Source of the DNA: Nemorincola caseinilytica
GTDB lineage: Bacteria; Bacteroidota; Bacteroidia; Chitinophagales; Chitinophagaceae
Assembly (NCBI RefSeq): GCF_039540515.1
Contig: NZ_BAABFA010000008.1
Coordinates: forward strand, 124,001 to 188,000
DNA length: 64,000 bases
Reading direction: 5' to 3'
Under the pieces are notes generated by a model. It was given only the letters and a program-made list of their open reading frames with translations. It was not told the origin of the DNA and did no database searches. Made by a program: the position numbers and the translations under genes. Below, in pieces: positions 34,235 through 44,107 of the stretch (position 1 is its first letter; each line of letters opens with the position of its first letter).

Positions 34235-34633
34235 ATGCCTACCATTTTTTCTAAGATCATAGCCGGAGAGATACCCTCTTATAGAATCGCAGAGAACGAA
34301 GACTTCTTTGCCTTCCTGGATATATTCCCCATACGCGAGGGACATGTACTGGTAGTGCCTAAGACCGAAGTAGACAAGATCTTTGATGTAAGTGACGAGT
34401 TGCTTGCCAAATGGCTGGTATTTGCAAAGCCTATAGCGCGTGCTATAGAAAAGGCATTTGCCTGCAACAGGTGTGGTATAAGTGTGATAGGGCTGGAAGT
34501 ACCGCATGCGCATATGCACCTGGTGCCTATAGACTCTGCCGACGACCTGAACTTTACCCGCGCGAAACTGAAGCTGTCGCCGGATGAGCTAAAAGACGTG
34601 CAGCGCAGGCTTCTTGAGGCCATGGCACAATAA
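34235..34633 (+). CDS. HIT-family nucleotide-binding protein
   Basis: Histidine-triad hydrolase of 132 residues, Hint/HinT branch. The N-terminal IFSKIIAGEIPSYRIAE and the triad PHAHMHLVP near residue 88 are diagnostic. It probably acts on AMP-linked substrates. It is three bases after greA and therefore cotranscribed, an arrangement I recall from other Bacteroidota. Confidence 0.95.
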   Translation: MPTIFSKIIAGEIPSYRIAENEDFFAFLDIFPIREGHVLVVPKTEVDKIFDVSDELLAKWLVFAKPIARAIEKAFACNRCGISVIGLEVPHAHMHLVPIDSADDLNFTRAKLKLSPDELKDVQRRLLEAMAQ

Positions 34634-34696
34634 ATGAGGAATGTTAATTGTAATTGCACCTTCCTTTCATTTACCCGGTGGTGTGCGTTTGTATAG

Positions 34697-34704
34697 TATA
34701 TTTG
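34697..34704 (+). promoter_or_regulatory. -7 promoter element of lspA-zapA
   Basis: Perfect TATATTTG followed by C, 28 bases before the TTG start of lspA. Confidence 0.55.
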
Positions 34705-34732
34705 CCCGGTCACCTATAGCAAATTTTTAAGA

Positions 34733-35458
34733 TTGAAATATCGTAACGCCTTATTGATAGTATTGCTGATAGTGGTCGCAGACCAGGTATCGAAGATCTG
34801 GATAAAGACACACTTTGCTAACGGCGATGATGTGCGGGTCATAGGCGACTGGTTCAGGCTGCACTTCATAGAGAATGAAGGTATGGCCTACGGCATGAAG
34901 CTGAGCGAATCGCCTATAGGTAAGATAGTATTGTCGTCCTTCAGGCTGGTGGCCGTGATATTTGGCTTCTACCTGCTGAAAAGGCTGATAGAAAAGGGGT
35001 ATGGGCGCGGTATGCTGATATGTGGCGCGCTGATACTGGCCGGCGCCATGGGCAACCTGCTGGATAGCATGTTCTACGGCCTTATCTTCAGCGAAAGTCC
35101 TTATTCCTGTTTCTCGGGCAACTACGACAGCATGCAGCACCTGCTGCAGAACCACAACAGGGAGGCCGTAGCACACTTCACACAGTTCGGCAAGGGATAT
35201 GGGTCGTTCCTGCAGGGCAGGGTGGTAGATATGTTCTATTTCCCCATCATAGAGACCACACTACCCCGCTGGGTGCCTTTCTGGGGAGGGCGTAATTTTG
35301 TCTTCTTCGAGCCGGTGTTCAACCTGGCCGATGCAGCTATATCGATAGGTATCATCACGCTGCTGCTGTTCCAGAAAAAGCTGATGCACCATACGGGTAT
35401 GCCGCAGCAGGATGCAGTGGCCACCAATAATGATACGAATGCCACGGTATCGTCGTAA
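34733..35458 (+). CDS. lspA: Lipoprotein signal peptidase II
   Basis: Inner-membrane aspartyl protease that cleaves prolipoproteins before the lipidated Cys. The start is TTG (KYRNALLIVLLIVVADQVSK). Catalytic Asp111 lies in AMGNLLDS and Asp200 in FNLADAAISIG. The loop between them is about 60 residues longer than in E. coli, and the C-terminus has a hydrophilic tail, giving 241 residues instead of about 165. Probable targets in this window include GldJ, GldD and the lipoproteins at 53821, 54076 and 55030. Confidence 0.95.
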   Translation: MKYRNALLIVLLIVVADQVSKIWIKTHFANGDDVRVIGDWFRLHFIENEGMAYGMKLSESPIGKIVLSSFRLVAVIFGFYLLKRLIEKGYGRGMLICGALILAGAMGNLLDSMFYGLIFSESPYSCFSGNYDSMQHLLQNHNREAVAHFTQFGKGYGSFLQGRVVDMFYFPIIETTLPRWVPFWGGRNFVFFEPVFNLADAAISIGIITLLLFQKKLMHHTGMPQQDAVATNNDTNATVSS

Positions 35459-35467
35459 ATTAGACCT

Positions 35468-35812
35468 ATGATATCGCAGGATAAGCCATCATCGCCATCG
35501 CAGGAACAGCCGGAAGAAGGCATGCTACCCATTACCGTATGGCTTGCTGGCCGCAGCTACCGCATACGCATAGAGCCGGGCGAGGAATCAGAAGTGCGTA
35601 AGGCGATAAGACTGGCCGATCAGAAGATAACAGAGCTGCGTACCCACTATGCAGGCAAGGACGACCAGGATTTTATAGCTATGTGCCTGCTGAGCTATGC
35701 TACAGACAGTGCCATACATGTGTTCAGCGATCCGGTACTGCAGGATGAGATAAAGAAACTAAGCAACAAGATAGACAGGGCACTGCGCAACTCGGGGAAG
35801 GAAGAAGAGTAA
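35468..35812 (+). CDS. zapA: ZapA-like cell division protein
   Basis: A 114-residue protein with the ZapA pattern: N-terminal beta-strands (ITVWLAGRSYRIRIEPGEE), then a long helix (RKAIRLADQKITELRTHY and onward) for dimer and tetramer coiled coils. ZapA crosslinks FtsZ filaments at midcell. It begins nine bases after lspA and shares its promoter. It converges on murF with an eight-base gap. Confidence 0.83.
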   Translation: MISQDKPSSPSQEQPEEGMLPITVWLAGRSYRIRIEPGEESEVRKAIRLADQKITELRTHYAGKDDQDFIAMCLLSYATDSAIHVFSDPVLQDEIKKLSNKIDRALRNSGKEEE

Positions 35813-35820
35813 ACGCTACA

Positions 35821-37107
35821 TCATACCAGTGCATCGGCCATTACCTCCATACGCGAACCACGCGAACCCTTGATGAGTATAGCGCTATCCTGCGGCTGGT
35901 GAGCCCGCACATAGGCTGCGGCCTCGGTACTGTCTGCGAACCACCTGAGGCCATTCTGCAGGCCACTGAACTCCTTACCTACCAGTATCACATCTTTCCA
36001 TTCGTAGCTATTTATAAGGGTCACAAGCGCGCGGTGTTCATCGGCCTCGGCAGGGCCCATCTCCTTCATTGCTCCTATCCATAGTATCCTGTTATTAAGG
36101 GGCGAAGCAGCGAAATTGGTTATAGCGGCCTGCATGCTGGATGGGTTGGCATTGTAGGCATCCAGTATCACCTTGTTGGTACCCTTCTGTATCCACTGAG
36201 AGCGGCTGTTATCGGGCATGTATGCCTCTATAGCGGCCTTGATGGCAGTGGGGGCTATACCGAAATGCAGGCCTACAGCAATGGCCGTCAATACATTGGG
36301 GAAATTGTAAGCGCCTACCAGGTGGGTATCTATCCGTACATCGGTACCCGTATGGGAGAATACTACGCTAAGGAAGACATCTTTCATTACCGGGCTACCG
36401 GTATAGGTAGCATTACCGGCGCCATAGGTGACCTGCTGCACCACACCTGCGGCCATTTGCTGCAGGTATTCCATATCGGTATTGCGAAAGACGGTGCCAT
36501 TATGTGTGCGCAGGTAGTCGTATAGCTCGCCCTTGCCTTTACGCACGCCTTCTTCGCCGCCAAAACCCTCTATGTGCGCCTTGCCGCAATTGGTGATGAT
36601 ACCATGTGTAGGCTCTGCTACGAGGCAGTAACTTTCTATTTCCTTCTGGTGATTGGCGCCCATTTCCACTACGGCCACCTGTGCATCTTTCTGTATCTGC
36701 AGCAGGGTAAGGGGAACGCCTATGTGGTTGTTGAGATTACCGGTGGTGGCATAGGTGGTATACTGTTGCCGCAGCACGGCAGTAACAAGCTCTTTGGTGG
36801 TGGTCTTGCCGTTAGAGCCTGTGATGGCTATGACCGGTATATTGAACTGCCGGCGGTGGTGCCTTGCCAGTTGCTGTAGGGTGGCCAGAGCATCGGCTAC
36901 CAGTATACAACGCTCATCTTTGGCATATTCCTGCTCGTCTACTACGGCATATGCAGCGCCGGCATCCAGTGCTGCAGCGGCAAAGGTATTGCCATTGAAG
37001 CTGGCACCCTTCAGTGCAAAGAAGATACCACCCGGGCGTATCTTACGCGTATCGGTGAGTATGATGGGATGGCGCAGGAAAATATCGTATAACTCGGTTA
37101 TGGACAT
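35821..37107 (-). CDS. murF: UDP-MurNAc-tripeptide--D-Ala-D-Ala ligase
   Basis: Adds D-Ala-D-Ala to complete the peptidoglycan precursor pentapeptide. 428 residues: N-domain (LTDTRKIRPGGIFFALKG), ATP-binding loop AITGSNGKTTTKEL, VVEMGANHQKEI, the DAYNANPSSM signature, and the C-terminal domain. The frame runs 84 residues farther upstream, but similarity starts at SITELYDIF, so ATG at 37107 is used. It lies downstream of gldJ on the same strand, separated by a terminator. Confidence 0.96.
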   Translation of the reverse strand: MSITELYDIFLRHPIILTDTRKIRPGGIFFALKGASFNGNTFAAAALDAGAAYAVVDEQEYAKDERCILVADALATLQQLARHHRRQFNIPVIAITGSNGKTTTKELVTAVLRQQYTTYATTGNLNNHIGVPLTLLQIQKDAQVAVVEMGANHQKEIESYCLVAEPTHGIITNCGKAHIEGFGGEEGVRKGKGELYDYLRTHNGTVFRNTDMEYLQQMAAGVVQQVTYGAGNATYTGSPVMKDVFLSVVFSHTGTDVRIDTHLVGAYNFPNVLTAIAVGLHFGIAPTAIKAAIEAYMPDNSRSQWIQKGTNKVILDAYNANPSSMQAAITNFAASPLNNRILWIGAMKEMGPAEADEHRALVTLINSYEWKDVILVGKEFSGLQNGLRWFADSTEAAAYVRAHQPQDSAILIKGSRGSRMEVMADALV

Positions 37108-37135
37108 GACAGAAGGATATGGTGTGTAAAAATAA

Positions 37136-37164
37136 AGATCCCCTTTCGTTCTGAAAGGGGATCT
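37136..37164 (-). terminator. Terminator between gldJ and murF
   Basis: A perfect 12-base-pair stem with a five-base loop, T-rich on the minus-strand side. It probably ends most gldJ transcripts, leaving murF with read-through or its own promoter. Confidence 0.85.
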
Positions 37165-37187
37165 GAGAATATTGTTGTTATAAATTA

Positions 37188-38735
37188 TTACCTCTTGTGG
37201 TATTTCTGCCTGCCGAAGCTGTTGCCACCGGGCTGAGCATCGCCGGTAGGGCTGCCCAGGCGGTCCATCACACAACGGAAACCGATGGTAGATGATGACA
37301 GGTAACCCTGCATATAGCGGCGAGTACCGGGCGACAGCCAGTAGGCACGATCGGCCCATGAACCACCTTTATAAACCTTGGTAGAGTCGTTAACGAGAGA
37401 CATAGAACCGAAGTTGTATGCCGACTGAGAAAGGCTATCACCATCCCTGTAGTTGTGCAGCCTGCCGCTGCGTATCTCATAGCGATTGTTGTTCCTTACT
37501 TCCTCATCGGTAACATATGCCTGAGGTATGTGGCCTATGCTGTCTTTTTCTTCGATGGTATAATCTTCCTGATAGAGGTATTTCATGTACTCATTACCAC
37601 GGAACGGACGGAAGTCATCCACATCAGCATGAGAGCCGGGGCGGTAAGTATCCATTACCCACTCGTTCACGTTGCCGGCCATGTTGTAGAGACCGAAAGC
37701 GTTGCGCTGGTATGCTTTTACATATGTAGGACCATCAGCATTGTCGTTGAGGCCACCGGCAACACCCATGAAGTCGCCTTTGTCGCGCCTGAAGTTAGCC
37801 AGCAGCTCGCCCTGGAACTGGTTGTGCAGGCCTGAACGTGTGGTGTTCTTGGGGCCGAAAGGCAGAGAGTTACGATCTGTGAGAACTTCCTCACCACGGC
37901 GACGCTTGTTCTCGGGGCTTGGGTTGTTGCCTATGAGGCCCAGTGCCGCATATTCCCATTCTGCTTCTGTAGGCAGGCGGAAATCGGGAACGAATATGCC
38001 ATCACCATAGTCTACAGGACGCTCACCGGAACCGTTAGGCTCGAGGTCGGTCTTCTTGGTAACAGAAGAACCCTCGTACTGTCCGGCCATATAAGATTTG
38101 GTAGTGAACACGTCCTCACCTGTCTGGTTCACGTTGGGGTTCTGAAAGCGCAGGTGTATGAGCAGACCTTCATTGTAGCGGTCTGTACGCCAGTCACAGT
38201 ATTCTTTTGCCTGGAACCAGCTGACACCAACTACGGGGTAGTGGTTGTACGCGTTGAAGTTGAAATAGTTCTTTACATAAGGCTCGTTGTAACCGAGTGC
38301 AGAGCGCCATACCGTTTGGTCGGGCATAGCACGAACATACATTTCAGGATAATCGGTGAAGTAGGTACGCTTTACCCAGTATGTATATTCGCGATAGCTT
38401 TCGTTCTCCAGCTCGGTCTCGTCCATATAGAAAGAGGACACCGATACTGTGCGCCTCACATTGTCACTTTCGAGAGTTGGCATCTCATCATCCACAGCAC
38501 CCATCGTAAAACGACCACCCTGCACAAATACCATTCCGATAGGAGTAGGCTGACCTTGAGGTTCAGTTACTTCGAAGCCACCCCAATCGCGATTATTACG
38601 CTCCCAGCCTGTGGTCTGTGATATCGAACCGCCCTTTCCTTTCTTTACAGATTGTGGTGTGCAAGCAGAGAAGAATGTTGCCGAGCCGATACAAAGCAAG
38701 CCTAAGCCTATGAGTTGTCTTTTCATAATTTTCAC
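37188..38735 (-). CDS. gldJ: Gliding/T9SS lipoprotein GldJ
   Basis: A 515-residue lipoprotein with a signal peptide and lipobox FFSAC, then a formylglycine-generating-enzyme (SUMF1-like) fold: PIGMVFVQGGRFTMG, YHYP-type core (NHYPVVGVSWFQAKEYCDW), FRLPTEAEWEYAALG, NMAGNVNEWVMD, KGGSWADRAYWL and GFRCVMD. GldJ and GldK share this fold. Adjacency to porU and porV, as in Flavobacterium, favours GldJ over GldK. GldJ stabilises GldK and is needed for gliding and T9SS function. An ATG three codons later (38726) is an equally good start. Confidence 0.92.
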   Translation of the reverse strand: MKIMKRQLIGLGLLCIGSATFFSACTPQSVKKGKGGSISQTTGWERNNRDWGGFEVTEPQGQPTPIGMVFVQGGRFTMGAVDDEMPTLESDNVRRTVSVSSFYMDETELENESYREYTYWVKRTYFTDYPEMYVRAMPDQTVWRSALGYNEPYVKNYFNFNAYNHYPVVGVSWFQAKEYCDWRTDRYNEGLLIHLRFQNPNVNQTGEDVFTTKSYMAGQYEGSSVTKKTDLEPNGSGERPVDYGDGIFVPDFRLPTEAEWEYAALGLIGNNPSPENKRRRGEEVLTDRNSLPFGPKNTTRSGLHNQFQGELLANFRRDKGDFMGVAGGLNDNADGPTYVKAYQRNAFGLYNMAGNVNEWVMDTYRPGSHADVDDFRPFRGNEYMKYLYQEDYTIEEKDSIGHIPQAYVTDEEVRNNNRYEIRSGRLHNYRDGDSLSQSAYNFGSMSLVNDSTKVYKGGSWADRAYWLSPGTRRYMQGYLSSSTIGFRCVMDRLGSPTGDAQPGGNSFGRQKYHKR

Positions 38736-38984
38736 TAAAAAAGTTATGCTCTTTGCAGGTATTTTGTTAAAAGCAGTTACAATGATACCGCGATCTTTTT
38801 AAATTTTCAAGTATTCAAGATGTTTTTTAAAAAAAGATCCTGTTTTTATTTTTTCAGATGTAATATCTAAAAAGATATGACGTTAGTTATTTAACACCGC
38901 CAGTAGCGTATGTTTTGTACGCGAACGGGCATTAAACCGTAATTTTACTTAACTTTTTTCAAGGCTTGTGCCAAAATCTGATAA

Positions 38985-41900
38985 ATGAGAATGAAAAGGA
39001 TATTCCCTGCCCTTATCGCATCGTTCGGCATGCTAGCAGCATGGCTGCCTGCCGCTGCCCGTACCGAGACCTATAATGTGAACAATGACGAGATATATGG
39101 CGGCTATATAGTTAAAAAGATATGGCTGGACCAGTATGCCACGCCCAAGGTATCGGTAGGTGATATAATCTATGCCGATGCGGCCATACCGGCAGGTATA
39201 GAACCCTCTGCACCGCAGAACGTGCAGCTAGTGCTGGGCATGGAGCTGAAACGCCCGCTGGTACTGGTGCGCATACCTGTCTATTCGAAAGATGCGAACG
39301 GTGTGGGACACAAGGTGACCGCCTTTTCGCTGACCATAACAGAAGATGCACAGCAGGCCTCGGCGCCGGTAGCTGCAAAAGGTACTGCGAGCGATGTAAC
39401 GACCTCGGTACTGAGCACAGGTACCTGGTACAGGATAGGCATCACCCGCACGGGTTTCCATAAGATAGATGCGGCCCTGATGACCGCTATGGGACTGAAC
39501 CCCGGCCTGGTGAACCCTGCCAACCTGCGTGTGTATGGCAATGGCGGCAGAATGCTGCCCGAGCAGAACTTTCTGCCACGCGCCGTGGACCTGGAAGAGA
39601 ACGCTACCGTGGTGAACGATAACGGCAATGGCATGTTCGATGCGGGTGAGCATGTGATATTCTATGGCATGGGCCCGCAGGGCTGGGATGCCGACAGCGC
39701 CAGCGACCGTTTCTCGCATGTGAAGAACCTGTATACCGATACGGCCTACTATTTCATCACCTTCGATAAGGGGCCGGGCCTGCGGGTGCAGGAGCAGGCG
39801 GCAGCGCCGGGCGGCAATGTGACCGTTACCGACTTCAACTACTACGACATGCACGATGTGGACCTTGTGAACCCTCCCGGTTTTGGTAAGACGTGGTATG
39901 GCGAGCAGTTCAACCCTCTGGCGGGCAACCTCACACAGTCCTTCAACTTCGACCTGGGTGCGGTATCGACCAATGTGCGTGTACGGGTATCGATGGGTGT
40001 GATAGGCGAGGGTGGCAGCAACTGCAATGTGCTGGTGAACGGCGGCATGGTGGGCAACCTGGCATACCCGCTGGGTACGGGCGAAAGCACGCAGATACAG
40101 ATAAAGAACGGAGAATGGCCTGCTGCGGCACCGGCCGCCAGCGCCTTCGTGACACTGGGCTATACACCATCAGGCGGATCTGTGGCCTACCTGAACTTTG
40201 TGGAAGTAAATGCACGCAGGCCGCTTGCCATGAGCGGCGACCAACTGAGCTTTCGCGACCTGAGGAGCTATGGTGCAGGCAAGGTGGCAAACTATGTGCT
40301 GCAGGGCGCTAACAGCGCTACACGCATATGGGATGTGACCGACCCGCAGATGCCGGTGGCACTGAACGGCTCGCTTGCGGGAAGTACCTACACCTTCTCC
40401 CGCGATGCGGCCACGCTGCATGAATTTGCGGCTATGAACAGCCAGAACGTATACAGCCCCGTATACTCGGGCGCGGTGGCCAACCAGAATCTGCATGGCG
40501 CTGCACAGGTAGATAACATCATTGTTACCAACAAGGCATTTTTACAGGCCGCGAACGACCTGGCCAACTACCACCGCACTCACGACAACCTGCGGGTACT
40601 GGTAGTGACGCCGGAGGAGATATACAACGAATTCTCATCGGGCGGGCAGGATATAAGCGCCATACGCGACTTCGTGCGCATGTTCTACAAAAGGGCGGGT
40701 ACCGATGTATCGCAGATGCCGCGCTACCTGACACTGATAGGCGCCGCCTCTTACGACTACAAGGACAGGCTGCCCAATAACTCCAATTTCGTGCCCGTGT
40801 TCGAGTCGGCAGAGTCTTCGTATGACCTGGCGGCCGTGCTGACGGACGATTTCTATGGTTTCCTGGACGATAACGAGTACATAGAGAACAACCTTATCTA
40901 CAACACCCTGGACATAGGTATAGGCAGGCTGCCGGCCCGATCGGTGGAGGATGCCGGTAACATGGTGTACAAGATAATGAACTACAAAAGCCCTGCCACA
41001 CTGGGCCCATGGAGGCTGGCATCGACCCTGGTGGCCGACAATGCCGATGGCGCAGGTGACCATATGGAAGATGCCGAGCAGATGGGGTCGCACATTACCG
41101 GCACTACACACGGCCTGTACAACCACAGCAAGATATATGTAGATGCCATACCGCGCATAACCACCCCGGCAGGCGCCCGTTGCCCCAATGCGCTGGCTGC
41201 CATAGCCGACAGGGTATACAAGGGCACTATGCTGATAAACTACAGCGGCCACGGCAATACACAGGTATGGGCCGAGGAGCGTATACTGACCCCCGAGGAT
41301 TTCAACAAGTGGAGCAATGCGAACATGCTGCCCTTTATGGTGACGGCCACCTGCGACTATGGCCAGTATGACCATCCGCAGTATGTATCGGCCGGGGAAC
41401 AACTGGTGATAAAGAAGAATGGCGGCGTGATAAGCATGCTGACCACTACTGCCGCCGTATATGCCAACTACAATAATCCGCTGAACGCGCTCTTCCTGAA
41501 GACACAACTGGCGCAGACATCGGGCGGCGAATGGCACACTTTCGGCGAAGCATCGCGTATAGGTAAGAACGCTACCTATGCTACATCGATAAACCCGAAC
41601 GAGCTGGCCAACTACCGCAAGTTCGCACTGCTGGGCGATCCTGCGCTGAAGCCCAATTTCCCCGAGCACTTTGTAGAGATAGACAGCATAATGGATGTAG
41701 CCACATCGGAGCCTGCCGATACCGTGAAGGCGCTGGGCGCATACCGCATCAGCGGCCGTGTGCATGATGCCGGAGGGTCTACCCTCACAGGGTTCAACGG
41801 CATACTGTCGGTATCGTTCTTCGATAAGCCGCGCACTATATCTACCATCACCACGGTGAACAAGACCTTCAAGCTGCAGGACAACCTGGTGTATAAGGGC

Positions 41901-42734
41901 AAGGTGAGCGTGACGGATGGCAGGTTCAGCTACACCTTCATAGCCCCCAAGGATATAAACTACTACTATGGTACGGCCAAGATAAGCCACTATGCACACA
42001 ATGGCGTGACCGATGCTGCAGGCGCCGATACCAGCATAGCCGTGGGCGGTTTCTCTGACAACCCGGTGATAAGCGACAAGCCGCCGGTAGTGCAGCCCTA
42101 CATCAACGATAGTATGTTCCAGAACGGTGGTGTGACCGGTACTAATACCTCGCTGTTCGTATCGCTGTTCTCGGAGACAGGTATAAACGTATCGGGTAAC
42201 AAGCTGGGGCACGACCTGACCGCCGTGCTGGATGACAACATAGAGCAGCCCTACATACTGAACGACCACTACGAGACAGCGCCCAATACCTACCAGCGCG
42301 GCTATGTGAATTTCCCCATAAACGGCATACCCAATGGCCGCCACACCATAACGGTGAAGGCCTGGGATGTGAACAACAATTCGGGCGAGGGTAGTGTGGA
42401 CTTTGTGGTGGTGGATGGTAAGGTGATGGCCATAGAGAACCTGGGCAACTATCCCAATCCGTTCAGCAACAGCACCCGTTTCGTTTTTGAGCACAACCAC
42501 CCCGATGAGGACCTGAACGTAAAGATCAACATCTTCAATACCGCAGGCGCGCTGGTGAGGGGTATAGAGCAGCAGTTCACTCCCACGGGCAGCAGAACGG
42601 CCGAAATAACATGGGACGGCACCGATGATAATGGCTCAAGGCTGGCATCGGGCATGTATGTATACCGCATGATGATCACTACCGATAAAGGTTACAGGTC
42701 CTCTGCATACCAAAAACTGGTGATCGCGCGTTAA
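38985..42734 (+). CDS. porU: Type IX secretion sortase PorU
   Basis: Cell-surface gingipain-like (C25) protease of 1249 residues that removes the C-terminal signal of T9SS cargo and links the cargo to A-LPS. Signal peptide about 1-25. The C25 domain (about 510-880) has catalytic His756 in NYSGHG and Cys790 in TATCDYG, a spacing close to that in gingipains. The protein ends with its own type A sorting-like domain (NYPNPFSNSTRF to YQKLVIAR). porV follows directly, and gldJ diverges across 249 bases. Both catalytic residues are intact. Confidence 0.96.
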   Translation: MRMKRIFPALIASFGMLAAWLPAAARTETYNVNNDEIYGGYIVKKIWLDQYATPKVSVGDIIYADAAIPAGIEPSAPQNVQLVLGMELKRPLVLVRIPVYSKDANGVGHKVTAFSLTITEDAQQASAPVAAKGTASDVTTSVLSTGTWYRIGITRTGFHKIDAALMTAMGLNPGLVNPANLRVYGNGGRMLPEQNFLPRAVDLEENATVVNDNGNGMFDAGEHVIFYGMGPQGWDADSASDRFSHVKNLYTDTAYYFITFDKGPGLRVQEQAAAPGGNVTVTDFNYYDMHDVDLVNPPGFGKTWYGEQFNPLAGNLTQSFNFDLGAVSTNVRVRVSMGVIGEGGSNCNVLVNGGMVGNLAYPLGTGESTQIQIKNGEWPAAAPAASAFVTLGYTPSGGSVAYLNFVEVNARRPLAMSGDQLSFRDLRSYGAGKVANYVLQGANSATRIWDVTDPQMPVALNGSLAGSTYTFSRDAATLHEFAAMNSQNVYSPVYSGAVANQNLHGAAQVDNIIVTNKAFLQAANDLANYHRTHDNLRVLVVTPEEIYNEFSSGGQDISAIRDFVRMFYKRAGTDVSQMPRYLTLIGAASYDYKDRLPNNSNFVPVFESAESSYDLAAVLTDDFYGFLDDNEYIENNLIYNTLDIGIGRLPARSVEDAGNMVYKIMNYKSPATLGPWRLASTLVADNADGAGDHMEDAEQMGSHITGTTHGLYNHSKIYVDAIPRITTPAGARCPNALAAIADRVYKGTMLINYSGHGNTQVWAEERILTPEDFNKWSNANMLPFMVTATCDYGQYDHPQYVSAGEQLVIKKNGGVISMLTTTAAVYANYNNPLNALFLKTQLAQTSGGEWHTFGEASRIGKNATYATSINPNELANYRKFALLGDPALKPNFPEHFVEIDSIMDVATSEPADTVKALGAYRISGRVHDAGGSTLTGFNGILSVSFFDKPRTISTITTVNKTFKLQDNLVYKGKVSVTDGRFSYTFIAPKDINYYYGTAKISHYAHNGVTDAAGADTSIAVGGFSDNPVISDKPPVVQPYINDSMFQNGGVTGTNTSLFVSLFSETGINVSGNKLGHDLTAVLDDNIEQPYILNDHYETAPNTYQRGYVNFPINGIPNGRHTITVKAWDVNNNSGEGSVDFVVVDGKVMAIENLGNYPNPFSNSTRFVFEHNHPDEDLNVKINIFNTAGALVRGIEQQFTPTGSRTAEITWDGTDDNGSRLASGMYVYRMMITTDKGYRSSAYQKLVIAR

Positions 42735-42780
42735 CACTTCGGTTCACAAAATTATTGTTGACCATATTGGCAAAAAGAGA

Positions 42781-42788
42781 TATTTTTG
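42781..42788 (+). promoter_or_regulatory. -7 promoter element of porV
   Basis: Perfect TATTTTTG followed by C, 33 bases before the porV ATG, so porV can be transcribed separately from porU. Confidence 0.6.
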
Positions 42789-42820
42789 CTCAACATCAGA
42801 TAAATATAATAAATTATACA

Positions 42821-44020
42821 ATGTCAAGAAAACTTGGTCTATCAGGCTTGTTGTTGCTTACAGGAATGTCGGCTTTACAGGTGAACGCTCAGGGTACAAA
42901 GTCAAATGTGAACGGTACAAGCACTTCATTCGTAACTACTGCGGTCCCCTTTCTGCGTGTGTCGCCCGATGCCCGTGCCGGCGCTATGGGTGATGCAGGT
43001 ATAGCTACATCTGCCGACCCTAATGCACAATACTGGAACGTAGCGAAAATGCCTTTTACAGATAAGACCTATGGTATCTCTGCCACCTATACCCCATGGC
43101 TGAAGGACCTGGTACCCGATATATTCCTTGCCTACCTTTCGGGCTATGCCAAGTTCGGCCAGGAGCAGGAGCAGGCCGTGAGCGCATCTATGCGTTACTT
43201 CTCGATAGGTAACATAAACTGGACCGACTATATAGGCAACTCTATAGGTACAGGTATGCCACGCGAGTATTCGTTCGACCTCGGCTATTCCCGCCGCCTG
43301 TCAGACTACCTGTCGGCCGGTCTTACCATGCGCTACATACACTCTGCCATCGCTTCGGGTGTTAACACCTCGGCTACCGGTTCGGACTACAAGCCGGGCA
43401 ACGCATTCGGTGCCGACCTGGGTATGTTCTATACCAAGTCCGTAGAAAAAGAAGAGTATCATACAAATACCTTCAACTTCGGAGCTGTGCTGAGCAATAT
43501 AGGTTCTAAGATCACCTACAACTCTACCCGCAGGGACTTCATACCCATGAACCTGGGCGTAGGCGCTGCCTATACCATGCAGTTCGATGCGTTCAACAAG
43601 ATCACCTTTGCACTGGACCTGAACAAGCTGCTGGTACCTGCCATAGCATCTACCTCGGGCGATACTACTATATCTGTACCTAGCGGTATCATCAAGTCGT
43701 TCTCTACCGGCGACCAGCTGGCCCAGATAAATGTGTCCCTTGGTGCAGAATACTGGTACCAGAACACTATCGCCTTCCGTGCAGGTTACTTCTACGAAGA
43801 CAAGAACAATGGCGACCGCCAGTTCCTGACCACGGGCCTGGGTGTACGTTACAATGTGTTCCAGCTGAATGCTTCGTACCTGGTACCACAGGGCTCGGGC
43901 ACCAACCGTAACCCACTGTCGAACACGCTGCGCTTCACGCTCATGTTCGAGTTCGACCAGATGTCTGGCGGCGGCGGATCGGATGACTCATCAGAAGATA
44001 CCAAGCCCGAAGGCCAGTAA
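42821..44020 (+). CDS. porV: Type IX secretion outer-membrane shuttle PorV
   Basis: FadL-like 14-strand outer-membrane protein, 399 residues, that collects cargo from the translocon and brings it to PorU. Signal peptide MSRKLGLSGLLLLTGMSA. Family hallmarks: TTAVPFLRVSPDARAGAMGD, ATSADPNAQYWNVAKM, LSAGLTMRYIHS, and the terminal RFTLMFEF followed by an acidic tail (SSEDTKPEG). The in-frame frame opens at 42755, but the signal peptide and promoter place the start at 42821. It follows porU by 86 bases. Confidence 0.96.
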   Translation: MSRKLGLSGLLLLTGMSALQVNAQGTKSNVNGTSTSFVTTAVPFLRVSPDARAGAMGDAGIATSADPNAQYWNVAKMPFTDKTYGISATYTPWLKDLVPDIFLAYLSGYAKFGQEQEQAVSASMRYFSIGNINWTDYIGNSIGTGMPREYSFDLGYSRRLSDYLSAGLTMRYIHSAIASGVNTSATGSDYKPGNAFGADLGMFYTKSVEKEEYHTNTFNFGAVLSNIGSKITYNSTRRDFIPMNLGVGAAYTMQFDAFNKITFALDLNKLLVPAIASTSGDTTISVPSGIIKSFSTGDQLAQINVSLGAEYWYQNTIAFRAGYFYEDKNNGDRQFLTTGLGVRYNVFQLNASYLVPQGSGTNRNPLSNTLRFTLMFEFDQMSGGGGSDDSSEDTKPEGQ

Positions 44021-44037
44021 GGTCTATCAGGTATACG

Positions 44038-44084
44038 ATATAAAAGAGAATGTCCCGGCCGGTCCGGGACATTCTCTTTTATAT
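44038..44084. terminator. Long bidirectional terminator after porV
   Basis: A perfect 21-base-pair stem with a five-base loop. A-rich and T-rich ends give a T tract on both strands. It separates porV from the convergent gene at 44108. Confidence 0.93.
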
Positions 44085-44107
44085 GCTGTTGATATGCGGT
44101 GATACTA

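Noticed and set aside
40635..42500. A 621-residue open frame on the minus strand inside porU
   Set aside because: It is antisense to an intact sortase gene. Its composition (His, Tyr, Val and Arg rich) is that of the complement of this genome's codon use, which rarely creates antisense stops.
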